Assembly (NCBI GenBank): GCA_044450465.1
Contig: JBIOJB010000053.1
Location: 1-21,012, forward strand
Direction: 5' to 3'
Origin: JBIOJB01 sp044450465
GTDB lineage: Bacteria; Chloroflexota; Dormibacteria; Dormibacterales; Dormibacteraceae
Length of the DNA stretch: 21,012 nt
Shown here: in pieces, positions 14,060 to 21,012 of the stretch
How the letters are laid out: each line of letters opens with the position of its first letter
Position numbering within the stretch: the stretch's first letter is position 1
The notes under the pieces: model-generated
The model's input: only the letters and a program-made list of their open reading frames with translations
What the model was told of the DNA's origin: nothing
The model's database searches: none
Translations under genes and position numbers: made by a program

Positions 14060-16315
14060 GTGAATTCGCTGCCAAAAGGCATCCTCTGCCTCGCGCTGCT
14101 TGCACTGCTGCCGTCAGTGGTCTCGGCCGCGGATTGGCCCACCTATCACCAGGACAACACGCGGCAGGGGAACGACACCACCGAGCTCAACCTGGGCAGC
14201 GCAGCCGCGTACTGGACCACGCCGGCGCTCGACGGCGCGATCTACGGCCAGCCGGTGATCGTCGGTACCAACGTGATAGTCGCCACCGAGAACAACACCG
14301 TCTACTCGCTGTCGCCCACCACGGGCGCGGTGCAATGGTCTACGCCGCTCGGCGGCGCCCCGCGGACGACCGGCTTTGCCTGCGGGAACATCAACCCGCT
14401 GGGGATCACCAGCACCCCCGTGATCGATGGCGGCAACGTTTATGTGGTCGGCGAGGTCGAGACCAGCTCCACGCCTCTTGTCCTCCACTTCGAGATGGCG
14501 AGCATCGCCCTCACGACCGGCGTGATCAACTGGACGCACATCGTTGACCCGCCAGACCCGAACTGGGCGACGTTTGCCCAGTATCAGCAGCAGCGAGGTG
14601 CATTGACTGCGACGGGGGGACGGATCGTATTCGGATTGGGCGGGCTTGCCGGCGACTGCGGCAGCTACCACGGGTTCGTCGTCAGCTACGCAGAGAGCAA
14701 CACCGGCAGCGTGACTTACTGGGCCTCGGCCGAGGTCAACACCGGCGACAACCAGGGCGCGGTGTGGGCCGCGGGCGGCATTTCTGTCGACACAGGCGGC
14801 TCCATCTATGCCTCTACAGGAAACAGCAACCACACCACCTCGAGCTCGGTCTACGACTACAGCGACGGCGTGATCAAGCTGAACCCGGGAGCGCTGGCGC
14901 CTGGCGCGCCGGTCGACTACTTCGCTCCTGGCAACTGGTACACGGACAACGGCGGAGACGTCGACCTCGGCTCTACGGTGCCCCTGCAGCTGCCGAACGG
15001 CCGCGTCTTCATCGTCGGCAAGAGCGGGATGGGATACCTGCTCAACACCGCCAGCCTCGGTCACATCGGCGGCCAGATCGCGATCAACCGCGTGTGCAGC
15101 GCAACCAACGACGCAGCGTTCGGCAGCCAGGCATATGGCAACGGCGTGGTGTTTGTGGGCTGCAGCGACGGGCTTGTTGCCGTCCAGATCAACGCCGCCA
15201 ACAACAACTTCTCGGTCCTTTGGCACAACACGACCGACATCGTCGATAAGCCCCCAACTTTCGCGGGCGGGCTGGTCTGGGCGCTCGGCAGCTCGAACCT
15301 CATTGCCTTCAACCCCTCCAACGGGGTGAAGGTGATGAGCTTCCCGATCTCCGGCATAAACCATTTCGCGACTCCGTCCGCCGCCAACAACGAGCTCTAC
15401 GTCGCGACTGGCACTCAAGTGCATGCCTTCCTTGGAAACGGATGCTTCGTTGAGGGCACTACTCGCCTCGTGGCGAATTTCAGCGGCGCGGGTAGAGGCG
15501 ACATGGCGGCGGTCGGGACGTCTGACACGTGCGTGTTCGTGTCAAGCGGCACGGCATACACGCCGCCGGCGACCTGGTCGTCGGTCCCCTTTTACGGCAA
15601 CCTGACCACCCTCGCCGGCGACGTCACCGGTGATGGGAAAGCCGACCTCGTGGCCGTGAATGCCGGAAGCGCGTGGGTCATGCCGTCCACCGGCACCGGC
15701 TTCGGCGCCCCGGCACAGTGGTCGAACATGCCCTTCTATGGCACGCGAGGTACGTTCCTCGCGGATGTCAACGGTGATGGAAAGCAGGACCTTGTCGCCG
15801 TCAACGACAACAGCGTGTGGGTCATGCTGTCCACCGGCACGACCTTCGGACCTCCGACAGTGTGGTCGAGCACTCGCTTCTTCGGCAACGTCACGACGCT
15901 TGTGGCCGATGTGTCCGGCGACGGCAAGGCCGACCTCGTGGCGGTCAACACCAACAGCACCTGGGTCATGGCCTCCACCAGCACGACCTTCTCCGCGCCC
16001 GCTCAGTGGACGGCGACACCGTTCTATGGCCAGAGGACGACCCTCGCCGCCGACGTCACAGGCGACGGTAAGGTTGACCTCGTCGCTTCGAGTAACGGCA
16101 GCACGTGGGTCATGGCGTCAACCGGCACCGGCTTCGCCGCCCCGGCCCAGTGGTCGGGCACCCCGTTCTACGGCAACACCGCCACTGTGACAGGCGATGT
16201 GAATGGAGACTTGAAAGCGGACATGGTGGCAGACAGCGCGGGCGCCGTCTGGGTCATGACATCCACCGGGTCTGCGTTCTCGGCGCCCGCGATCTGGTAC
16301 AACGGACCTGCCTAG
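14060..16315 (+). CDS. Secreted double-propeller protein: PQQ-like beta-propeller plus FG-GAP/VCBS-type repeats
   Basis: A predicted secreted protein of about 751 residues. The GTG at 14060 gives a compact signal peptide (positive NSLPKG, hydrophobic ILCLALLALLPSV, cleavage near VSA-ADWP). The frame is open back to 13970, but that start would leave only 8 nt to the divergent gene. The N-terminal part to about 15420 has PQQ/quinoprotein-like blades (DNTRQG, NTVYSLSPTTGAVQWSTPL, SNLIAFNPSNGVKVMSF). The C-terminal part has one short and five 48-residue blades of the form WSxxPFYG...DVxGDGKxDLVAV...WVMxSTGTxF. Each carries an Asp-rich Ca-type loop. There is no sortase signal or membrane anchor. 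No catalytic residues are recognised; a scaffold or ligand-binding role is likely. First gene of the plus-strand operon. Confidence 0.82.
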   Translation: MNSLPKGILCLALLALLPSVVSAADWPTYHQDNTRQGNDTTELNLGSAAAYWTTPALDGAIYGQPVIVGTNVIVATENNTVYSLSPTTGAVQWSTPLGGAPRTTGFACGNINPLGITSTPVIDGGNVYVVGEVETSSTPLVLHFEMASIALTTGVINWTHIVDPPDPNWATFAQYQQQRGALTATGGRIVFGLGGLAGDCGSYHGFVVSYAESNTGSVTYWASAEVNTGDNQGAVWAAGGISVDTGGSIYASTGNSNHTTSSSVYDYSDGVIKLNPGALAPGAPVDYFAPGNWYTDNGGDVDLGSTVPLQLPNGRVFIVGKSGMGYLLNTASLGHIGGQIAINRVCSATNDAAFGSQAYGNGVVFVGCSDGLVAVQINAANNNFSVLWHNTTDIVDKPPTFAGGLVWALGSSNLIAFNPSNGVKVMSFPISGINHFATPSAANNELYVATGTQVHAFLGNGCFVEGTTRLVANFSGAGRGDMAAVGTSDTCVFVSSGTAYTPPATWSSVPFYGNLTTLAGDVTGDGKADLVAVNAGSAWVMPSTGTGFGAPAQWSNMPFYGTRGTFLADVNGDGKQDLVAVNDNSVWVMLSTGTTFGPPTVWSSTRFFGNVTTLVADVSGDGKADLVAVNTNSTWVMASTSTTFSAPAQWTATPFYGQRTTLAADVTGDGKVDLVASSNGSTWVMASTGTGFAAPAQWSGTPFYGNTATVTGDVNGDLKADMVADSAGAVWVMTSTGSAFSAPAIWYNGPA
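15467..16312 (+). repeat. FG-GAP/VCBS-type blade array 1 (144-nt period)
   Basis: Tryptophan codons opening each blade fall at 15575, 15719, 15863, 16007, 16151 and 16295, exactly 144 nt apart, after a shorter lead blade from 15467. Consensus per blade is W-S-x-x-P-F-Y-G, then D-V-x-G-D-G-K-x-D (Ca-loop), then W-V-M and S-T-G-T-x-F. The repeats are coding, in frame, and without any indel. Confidence 0.9.
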
Positions 16316-16349
16316 CCTTGGAGTTCGGCTGATCGACCTGGATGGGTAG

Positions 16350-18581
16350 ATGAGCTCAGCGGCCCATTTTCATACGGTGCCATTTCCAGCGCGTGGCTTC
16401 GTCCTCACCGTGCTGCTCCTTCTCATGGTCACTTTGGCGCCCTTTGCGCCGCTTCAACCGTCGACCCGCGCTGGAGCAAACCAACCCGGGAGACCCGAGC
16501 TGACCCGTCCGCGGATCATGTCCACGGCGGCAGATCAGGCGGCAGCCCAATCGACTGCGCCGACCCGGGCGGCGGCGATGGCCGCGACCGGCCCCCAGCC
16601 CGCGACGGTGCCCCTGGCCACGGGCGTCAGCGGGCGGCCCCGGAAGGAGGTGCTCGGTTTCGTCAATGCCGGGAACCTCGGCAGCTCGACTGTCGGTTAT
16701 CCAAGTTGGAACCTGGGCCTCCTGACCACCGTGGCCTTTTTCGCGCTCGCGGTGAACAGCGGCGACGGCGCCATCGTCAGGTCGGGCACCGGCTGGAACG
16801 TCTGGACTTCGCAAACCCTGGTCAACTTCGTGAACGCGGCTCACGCGAACGGCGTCAAGGTGATTGTCTCGATCAACCTGCACGACTTCGGCACCGACCC
16901 GAACGGTCCGATGTGCCAGGGTCTCACCGCCACGAACTCGGGACACACGATCAACGAGTCGATCACCCAGATGCAGGCCGCCCGCGTCGACGGCATCAAC
17001 GTCGACTACGAGGGGACGATGCCAGTCACTTGCGCTGACGGCAACAGCACCCGCGACGACTTCACCTCTTTCGTGCAGCGCCTGCGCGCCGCGATGCCCA
17101 GCGGCAGCTTCCTCGTCGTCGACAGCTACGGCGGATCCGCCGAGGACAACCTCGAGTTCTTCAACGTCACCGGGTTGTCGCCGTACATCGACGCTTTCTT
17201 CGTCATGGCTTACGACATGGACCAATCGAACTACTTCGAAGCTCCGCTCAACTGCCCCTCCTATTGCATGAATCCCGTTTCGCCGCTCAACACCTATCGC
17301 TTCAACGTGAGCAAGTCGATCGCGCAGTACACGGCGCTCGTGCCCCCCAACCAGGTGATCCTCGGCCAGCCCTACTACGGTCGGCGTGGTTGCGTGGCGA
17401 ACCTGACCGATGCGCACCAGCTGGCGAACACCATGGAGACCCCCACCTACTTCTACGCATCGACGGTCGCGACCCAACCAGGCGTAAGCCAGTTCTCGGC
17501 CCACCGTGATCCAAGCGAAGGCGTCAGCGAATGGGACACCTGGGTCGACACATCCCCTGCATGCAATCGCGAGCAGTACATCGACGACGTCTACTCACTG
17601 GGCGCCAAGTACGACCTGGTGAACAGCACTGGCATCCGCGGAGTGGGACTGTTCGCGCTCGACTACGCCGGCTCGGCGCCAGAGCTGTGGAACTCGCTGT
17701 CCGCTCATTTCACATGTCCCGGCACGAACTTCATCACTGGTGACTTCAACGGCGACAAGAAGACCGACCTCGCGGTAATCGGCAGCAACAGCGTGTGCGT
17801 TATCCCGTCGACGGGCACCTCCTTCGGCATTCCAGCGCCGTGGGCCAGCATCCCGTTCTACGGATCGGTTGCAACGCTCGCGGGCGACGTCACGGGTGAC
17901 GGAAAAGCGGACCTCCTAGCGGTCAACGCCAACCAGATCTTCGTTCTGCCGTCCACCGGGACCTCATTCGGTCCACCCTCTGCCTGGTCGAACATTGCCT
18001 TCTACGGCACGCGCGGCACCTTCCTGGCCGACGTCAACGGCGACGGCAAGGCTGACATGGTGGCTGTCAACGACACGAGCGTCTGGGTCATGGTCTCAAC
18101 CGGGAGCGGCTTCGGCCCACCGACCCAGTGGTCGAGCACGCCTTTCTTCGGAAACCTCAGCACGCAAATCGCTGATGTGACGGCCGACGGCATGGCCGAC
18201 CTCGTGGCGCTGAACTCGACCAGCACGTGGGTGATGCCGTCCACCGGGACTGCATTCGGACCTCCGGAGCAATGGTCGAACGTCCCGTTCTACGGATCGA
18301 TGTGGACTCACGTGGCGGACGTGACAGGTGATAACAGGGCGGACATGCTGGCGTTGAACAGCACCAGCTCCTGGGCCATGAACTCCACCGGCACGACCTT
18401 CGGGCCGCCAGTCCAGTGGTCGAGCTCGCCGTTCTACGGCCAGACAGCGACCCTTTGGGGCGACGTGAGCGGGGATGGAAAGGTCGACCTCATCGCGATC
18501 AACAACTTCAGCATCTGGGTCGAGGAATCGACCAGCGTGGCATTCGCTGCGCCCGCCCAGTGGCTGTTAGGCCCGCCTTAA
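16350..18581 (+). CDS. Secreted GH18 (chitinase-like) protein with C-terminal FG-GAP/VCBS-type repeats
   Basis: A 743-residue exported protein. A signal peptide is evident (FVLTVLLLLMVTLAPFAPL, residues 12-30), followed by a low-complexity Ala/Thr linker to about residue 95. A GH18 TIM barrel spans about residues 97-450. Its DxxDxDxE signature reads DGINVDYE (214-221), keeping the acid Glu221 and the Asp two before it but with Asn217 in place of the first inner Asp. The MxYD-type motif is present as MAYD (286-289). From residue 459 come a lead blade and five 48-residue Ca-loop blades. GH18 enzymes cleave beta-1,4-GlcNAc polymers or related glycans; an Asn at that position may lower or change activity. 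It lies 34 nt after the previous gene, likely in the same operon. Confidence 0.85.
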   Translation: MSSAAHFHTVPFPARGFVLTVLLLLMVTLAPFAPLQPSTRAGANQPGRPELTRPRIMSTAADQAAAQSTAPTRAAAMAATGPQPATVPLATGVSGRPRKEVLGFVNAGNLGSSTVGYPSWNLGLLTTVAFFALAVNSGDGAIVRSGTGWNVWTSQTLVNFVNAAHANGVKVIVSINLHDFGTDPNGPMCQGLTATNSGHTINESITQMQAARVDGINVDYEGTMPVTCADGNSTRDDFTSFVQRLRAAMPSGSFLVVDSYGGSAEDNLEFFNVTGLSPYIDAFFVMAYDMDQSNYFEAPLNCPSYCMNPVSPLNTYRFNVSKSIAQYTALVPPNQVILGQPYYGRRGCVANLTDAHQLANTMETPTYFYASTVATQPGVSQFSAHRDPSEGVSEWDTWVDTSPACNREQYIDDVYSLGAKYDLVNSTGIRGVGLFALDYAGSAPELWNSLSAHFTCPGTNFITGDFNGDKKTDLAVIGSNSVCVIPSTGTSFGIPAPWASIPFYGSVATLAGDVTGDGKADLLAVNANQIFVLPSTGTSFGPPSAWSNIAFYGTRGTFLADVNGDGKADMVAVNDTSVWVMVSTGSGFGPPTQWSSTPFFGNLSTQIADVTADGMADLVALNSTSTWVMPSTGTAFGPPEQWSNVPFYGSMWTHVADVTGDNRADMLALNSTSSWAMNSTGTTFGPPVQWSSSPFYGQTATLWGDVSGDGKVDLIAINNFSIWVEESTSVAFAAPAQWLLGPP
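17724..18578 (+). repeat. FG-GAP/VCBS-type blade array 2 (144-nt period)
   Basis: Blade-opening tryptophan codons fall at 17841, 17985, 18129, 18273, 18417 and 18561, again exactly 144 nt apart, with a 39-codon lead blade from 17724. Blade order matches array 3 position by position, including a blade starting SMWTHVADV that array 1 lacks. One blade has lost part of its Ca-loop (DVTADGMAD). Confidence 0.9.
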
Positions 18582-18823
18582 GCCAAACTCGATTCGCAAG
18601 GTTTCCGGCGATTCGCAGTTGAACTTCCCGTTGCAATTGCACTAATGTGTGCGGCTGGCTTAGGTGACCTGAACCCGGTCACCGCTTCCAGATCGCCAGA
18701 TTCGTCCTCACACCGCGACAAATCCAACGTGGAGGTATAAGCGGATATGCGCGAATCTCGTTTAGCTGGGGCAGAGTTATTCCTGGCTTAGTCGCCGCTG
18801 TTGCCGCCATTGCGAAGCGGCAA
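18582..18823. promoter_or_regulatory. Intergenic region with inverted repeat, weak promoter and short leader ORF
   Basis: This 242-nt gap is the largest in the plus-strand operon. It holds a possible promoter, TTGAAC (18619-18624) with TAATGT (18643-18648) 18 nt downstream. A perfect 7-bp inverted repeat, GGTGACC and GGTCACC (18663-18669, 18677-18683, 7-nt loop), follows without a T-run, so it looks more like an operator than a terminator. A strong GGAGGT then precedes ATG 18747, which opens only 14 codons before TAG. An internal promoter for the third propeller gene is plausible. Confidence 0.4.
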
Positions 18824-20545
18824 TTGCGCAGCGGCGCATTCCTGTTGAGCGTGGCCTTTATGGCGGCCGTGCTGCTGCCGCGTGCAGGTCATGCGGCAGC
18901 AGTCACAACCGGCGCTTCGACGGTGCGCCTGCCGCCAGTGGTGCTCGCGGCATCACCCACGATGACTCGCGGAATCTTCCGCTACACATCAACGGATTAC
19001 ACGACGATGCACTCGCTCGGCTTCAACGCCGCAACGGATGGCGGCGTGCAGGACCAGGGCAGCGCAGAGGCGGCGCAGGGGATCACCGGCATGGTCTGGG
19101 TCGACGCCTACAACAACACGACCTGTACCCAGACGCTTACCAATGCCCAGATCCAGGCCATGGTCCAGGCCAACGTCAACGCCGGCATGAGCGGCCTGAG
19201 GTATCAGATCGGTGACGAGCCCACCGCCAACGGCTGCAACGCGCCGCCGGTCTACACATCCATTACCGCAGCGGTGCACGCCATCGACCCGACAGCCAAG
19301 ACCTGGGCGGACGACGATCAGTTCCAGGTCGGCAACGCGGTCGTCGCCGGCATCCCCATGCAGGGCACTGTCGACATCCTGGCTTTCGATGTCTATCCGT
19401 GTCAAAGCGGGCCATGCCAGTACTCGGCAATCGACTCCGCGGTGGCGCAGATTCACGCCGCCCATCTGACCAACTGGGAGTTCATCCTCCAGGACTTCAG
19501 CAGCGCCAACAGCAGCCCCTGGCGCTGGCCGACGCCCACCGAGATCCAGGCCCAGTTCGATCACTGGAAAGGCCAGGGCGCTTCCGGTTACTGGGTCTTT
19601 GCGTGGGACTACCTGGGCACCTCGGTGGTCAACCAGCCGGGCAACCTGGCCGCGTTGCAGTCGATCAACTCGCAAGGGCTGGGCTTATCGCTGACCAGCG
19701 GCAGGCCTCTCCTCGGCGACTTCAACGGGGATGGAAAGATCGACCTGGCGCTGGTCGGGACCACTGGCACCGGGGTGTCACTGTCCACCGGAACCGCTTT
19801 CTCCGCTGCGACAGCGTGGTCGACACTTCCCTTCTACGGTTCGGTTGCCACCCTCGCCGGAGACGTCACAGGTGACGGCAAGGCAGACCTCGTCGCAGTC
19901 AACGCCGGCCAGGTATTCGTCCTGCCCTCCACCGGGACGGCATTCGGTCCGCCCGCCGGTTGGTCGAATGTTCCTTTCTACGGCACGCGCGGCACGTTCC
20001 TGGCCGACGTTAACGGCGACGGCAAGGCGGACCTGGTGGCTGTCAACGACACCAGCGTCTGGGTCATGCTCTCCACGAGCACCAACTTTGCCGCTCCGAC
20101 CCAGTGGTCCAGCACGCCCTTCTACGGAAACCTGAGCACACAGCCCGCCGACGTCACGGGTGACGGCCGGGCCGACCTCGTGGCCGTCAACTCGACCAGC
20201 GCCTGGGTCATGGCGTCGACCGGGACGACGTTCGGCGCTCCCACCCAGTGGTCAAGCGGCCCCTTCTACGGCACGCTCTGGACAAACGCGGCCGACGTGA
20301 CCGGAGACGGCAAGGCCGACCTTGTCGCGCTCAACTCCGCCAGCACCTGGGTCATGGCGTCGACGGGCATCGGCTTCGGGCCTCCCGCCCAGTGGTCTGC
20401 CACTCCGTTCTATGGACAGCAGGCAACGCTGCGAGGCGATGCCACCGGCGATGGCAAGGTCGACCTGATTGCCATCAACAACGACAGCGTGTGGGCTGAA
20501 CCGTCGACCGGAACAGGCCTGTCGGCCCCGGTGCTGTGGTCGTGA
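18824..20545 (+). CDS. Secreted glycosidase-like protein with C-terminal FG-GAP/VCBS-type repeats
   Basis: A 573-codon exported protein. The TTG at 18824 gives a convincing signal peptide (RSGAFLLSVAFMAAVLLPRAGHAAA). The frame remains open upstream but contains no ATG or GTG near a ribosome site. Residues about 40-290 resemble a TIM-barrel glycoside hydrolase-like domain. IFRYTSTDYTTMHSLGFNA opens it, RYQIGDEP places an Asp-Glu pair after a strand, and VDILAFDVYPC and YWVFAWDYLG form later strands. I cannot name the family. From residue 293 a lead blade and five 48-residue Ca-loop blades follow, closely matching those of the GH18 protein. Possible role: recognition or trimming of a surface or environmental glycan. 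It overlaps the next gene's start by 4 nt. Confidence 0.82.
   Translation: MRSGAFLLSVAFMAAVLLPRAGHAAAVTTGASTVRLPPVVLAASPTMTRGIFRYTSTDYTTMHSLGFNAATDGGVQDQGSAEAAQGITGMVWVDAYNNTTCTQTLTNAQIQAMVQANVNAGMSGLRYQIGDEPTANGCNAPPVYTSITAAVHAIDPTAKTWADDDQFQVGNAVVAGIPMQGTVDILAFDVYPCQSGPCQYSAIDSAVAQIHAAHLTNWEFILQDFSSANSSPWRWPTPTEIQAQFDHWKGQGASGYWVFAWDYLGTSVVNQPGNLAALQSINSQGLGLSLTSGRPLLGDFNGDGKIDLALVGTTGTGVSLSTGTAFSAATAWSTLPFYGSVATLAGDVTGDGKADLVAVNAGQVFVLPSTGTAFGPPAGWSNVPFYGTRGTFLADVNGDGKADLVAVNDTSVWVMLSTSTNFAAPTQWSSTPFYGNLSTQPADVTGDGRADLVAVNSTSAWVMASTGTTFGAPTQWSSGPFYGTLWTNAADVTGDGKADLVALNSASTWVMASTGIGFGPPAQWSATPFYGQQATLRGDATGDGKVDLIAINNDSVWAEPSTGTGLSAPVLWS
19700..20542 (+). repeat. FG-GAP/VCBS-type blade array 3 (144-nt period)
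   Basis: Blade-opening tryptophan codons fall at 19817, 19961, 20105, 20249, 20393 and 20537, exactly 144 nt apart, with a 39-codon lead blade from 19700. The second full blade (19961-20104) is nearly identical at DNA level to 17985-18128 in the GH18 gene, showing domain-wide duplication between neighbours. All five Ca-loops are intact here. Confidence 0.9.
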
Positions 20546-21012
20546 GCATGAGGACGGTCGCCCGCCCAGGCCGATCACGTTATGGCGTGGCTCTGTCGGG
20601 CCTCGCGGTCCTCGCGGCCATGATCGTCCTGCCCGGCGCTCGCTCCGCGTCCGCGGCCGCCGGCCCACCCCACGTGATGATGGTGCTGATGGAGAACACC
20701 AGCTACGAAGGCATCGTCGGGAATGCGCAGATGCCCTTTGTGAACGGCCTGGTCAACACCAACGGCTCGGTGAGCACCACCGATCTGAGTCATCCCAGTC
20801 TGCCGAACTACCTCGGCTACGTGTCAGGCTCGATCCAGAACAATCCGCAGGACACCACTCCTCAGGACGGTACGTACGCCGGCTCGCAATTCACCGACGA
20901 GCTGGCAGCCGCGGGCATCGCATGGAAGGCATACATGCAGGACATGCCGGTCGCCTGCGACCTGACCGACCAGTACAGCCCCGGCAACTACGACGTCAAC
21001 CACAACCCGTTC
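20542..21012 (+). CDS. Secreted phosphoesterase (AcpA/phospholipase C family), 3' truncated by window
   Basis: The first 157 codons of an exported phosphoesterase-family protein (PF04185 type). A signal peptide is clear: positive RTVARPGRSRYG, hydrophobic VALSGLAVLAAMIVLPGA, Ala-rich cleavage region ASAAG. The mature start has the family opening HVMMVLMENTSYEGIVGN, with the metal-site Glu-Asn of MEN, then the conserved SHPSLPNYLGYVSG and FTDELAAAGIAWKAYMQDMP. Members hydrolyse phosphomonoesters or phospholipids outside the cytoplasm; the substrate here is unknown. The GTG at 20542 overlaps the previous stop as GTGA, with an ATG two codons later as alternative. Whether it also ends in the shared blade domain cannot be seen. 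Confidence 0.8.
   Translation, partial: MSMRTVARPGRSRYGVALSGLAVLAAMIVLPGARSASAAAGPPHVMMVLMENTSYEGIVGNAQMPFVNGLVNTNGSVSTTDLSHPSLPNYLGYVSGSIQNNPQDTTPQDGTYAGSQFTDELAAAGIAWKAYMQDMPVACDLTDQYSPGNYDVNHNPF

Noticed and set aside
14114..15424. 436-codon minus-strand open frame opposite the PQQ-like protein
   Set aside because: It is antisense to a clear secreted protein, rich in Val/Asp/Arg/Gly without motifs, and arises from GC-biased third positions.
15467..20542. Regular 144-nt repeats as a possible CRISPR or satellite array
   Set aside because: The repeats are in-frame protein blades with diverged DNA; the spacing is far longer than CRISPR units and there are no identical repeat cores with unique spacers.
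1..21012. tRNA, rRNA, insertion sequence or phage integration signals
   Set aside because: I saw no cloverleaf-like segments, transposase motifs, terminal inverted repeats or attachment-site duplications in the gaps.

Overview
The window is GC-rich bacterial DNA. It uses many GTG and TTG starts and has densely packed operons whose genes overlap by 4 nt. Its content is surface-polysaccharide biosynthesis on one strand and secreted multidomain proteins on the other. This suits a soil-type, high-GC lineage such as Dormibacterota, Chloroflexota or Actinomycetota; that placement is inference, and nothing here (no rRNA, no marker gene) fixes it.

Left edge (1-3425): three GT4-fold glycosyltransferases. 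The first is cut by the window start (+), the second is convergent with it (-), and the third (+) lies in a stretch of visibly lower GC that looks acquired from elsewhere. About 190 nt without a recognisable gene follow it.

Centre (13961 down to 3426, minus strand): one long operon of ten genes. In transcription order these are a GT2 polyprenyl-phosphate-type glycosyltransferase with membrane tail, a SAM methyltransferase, a GmhA-like SIS isomerase, an NAD-dependent sugar epimerase/dehydratase, a GmhB-like HAD phosphatase, a small transaldolase, a second methyltransferase, an HddA-like GHMP heptose kinase, a very large GT-C-like membrane protein, and an HddC-like nucleotidyltransferase. Transaldolase can supply sedoheptulose 7-phosphate. 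The SIS isomerase, kinase, phosphatase and nucleotidyltransferase then match, step for step, the route to a nucleotide-activated D-glycero-alpha-D-manno-heptose. The epimerase and methyltransferases would tailor the sugar. The GT2 and GT-C proteins would load it on a lipid carrier and transfer it outside the membrane. The last about 60 codons of the GT-C protein sit in a different frame from the rest, so that gene carries a frameshift in this sequence.

Right part (14060 to the end, plus strand): a divergent operon of exported proteins. Three paralogues share a C-terminal beta-propeller-like domain of five exactly 48-residue Ca-binding FG-GAP/VCBS-type repeats plus a shorter lead repeat, but have different N-terminal modules: a PQQ-like propeller, a GH18 chitinase-like barrel, and an unassigned glycosidase-like domain. 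A fourth gene, coupled by a 4-nt overlap, begins a secreted phosphoesterase (AcpA/phospholipase C type) and runs off the window.

The sugar operon and the exoprotein operon are transcribed away from each other from a region of about 100 bp, which suggests joint regulation. The most interesting hypothesis is a coupled surface system in which heptose-containing glycans and modular secreted propeller proteins are made together, the proteins either binding or carrying the glycan.
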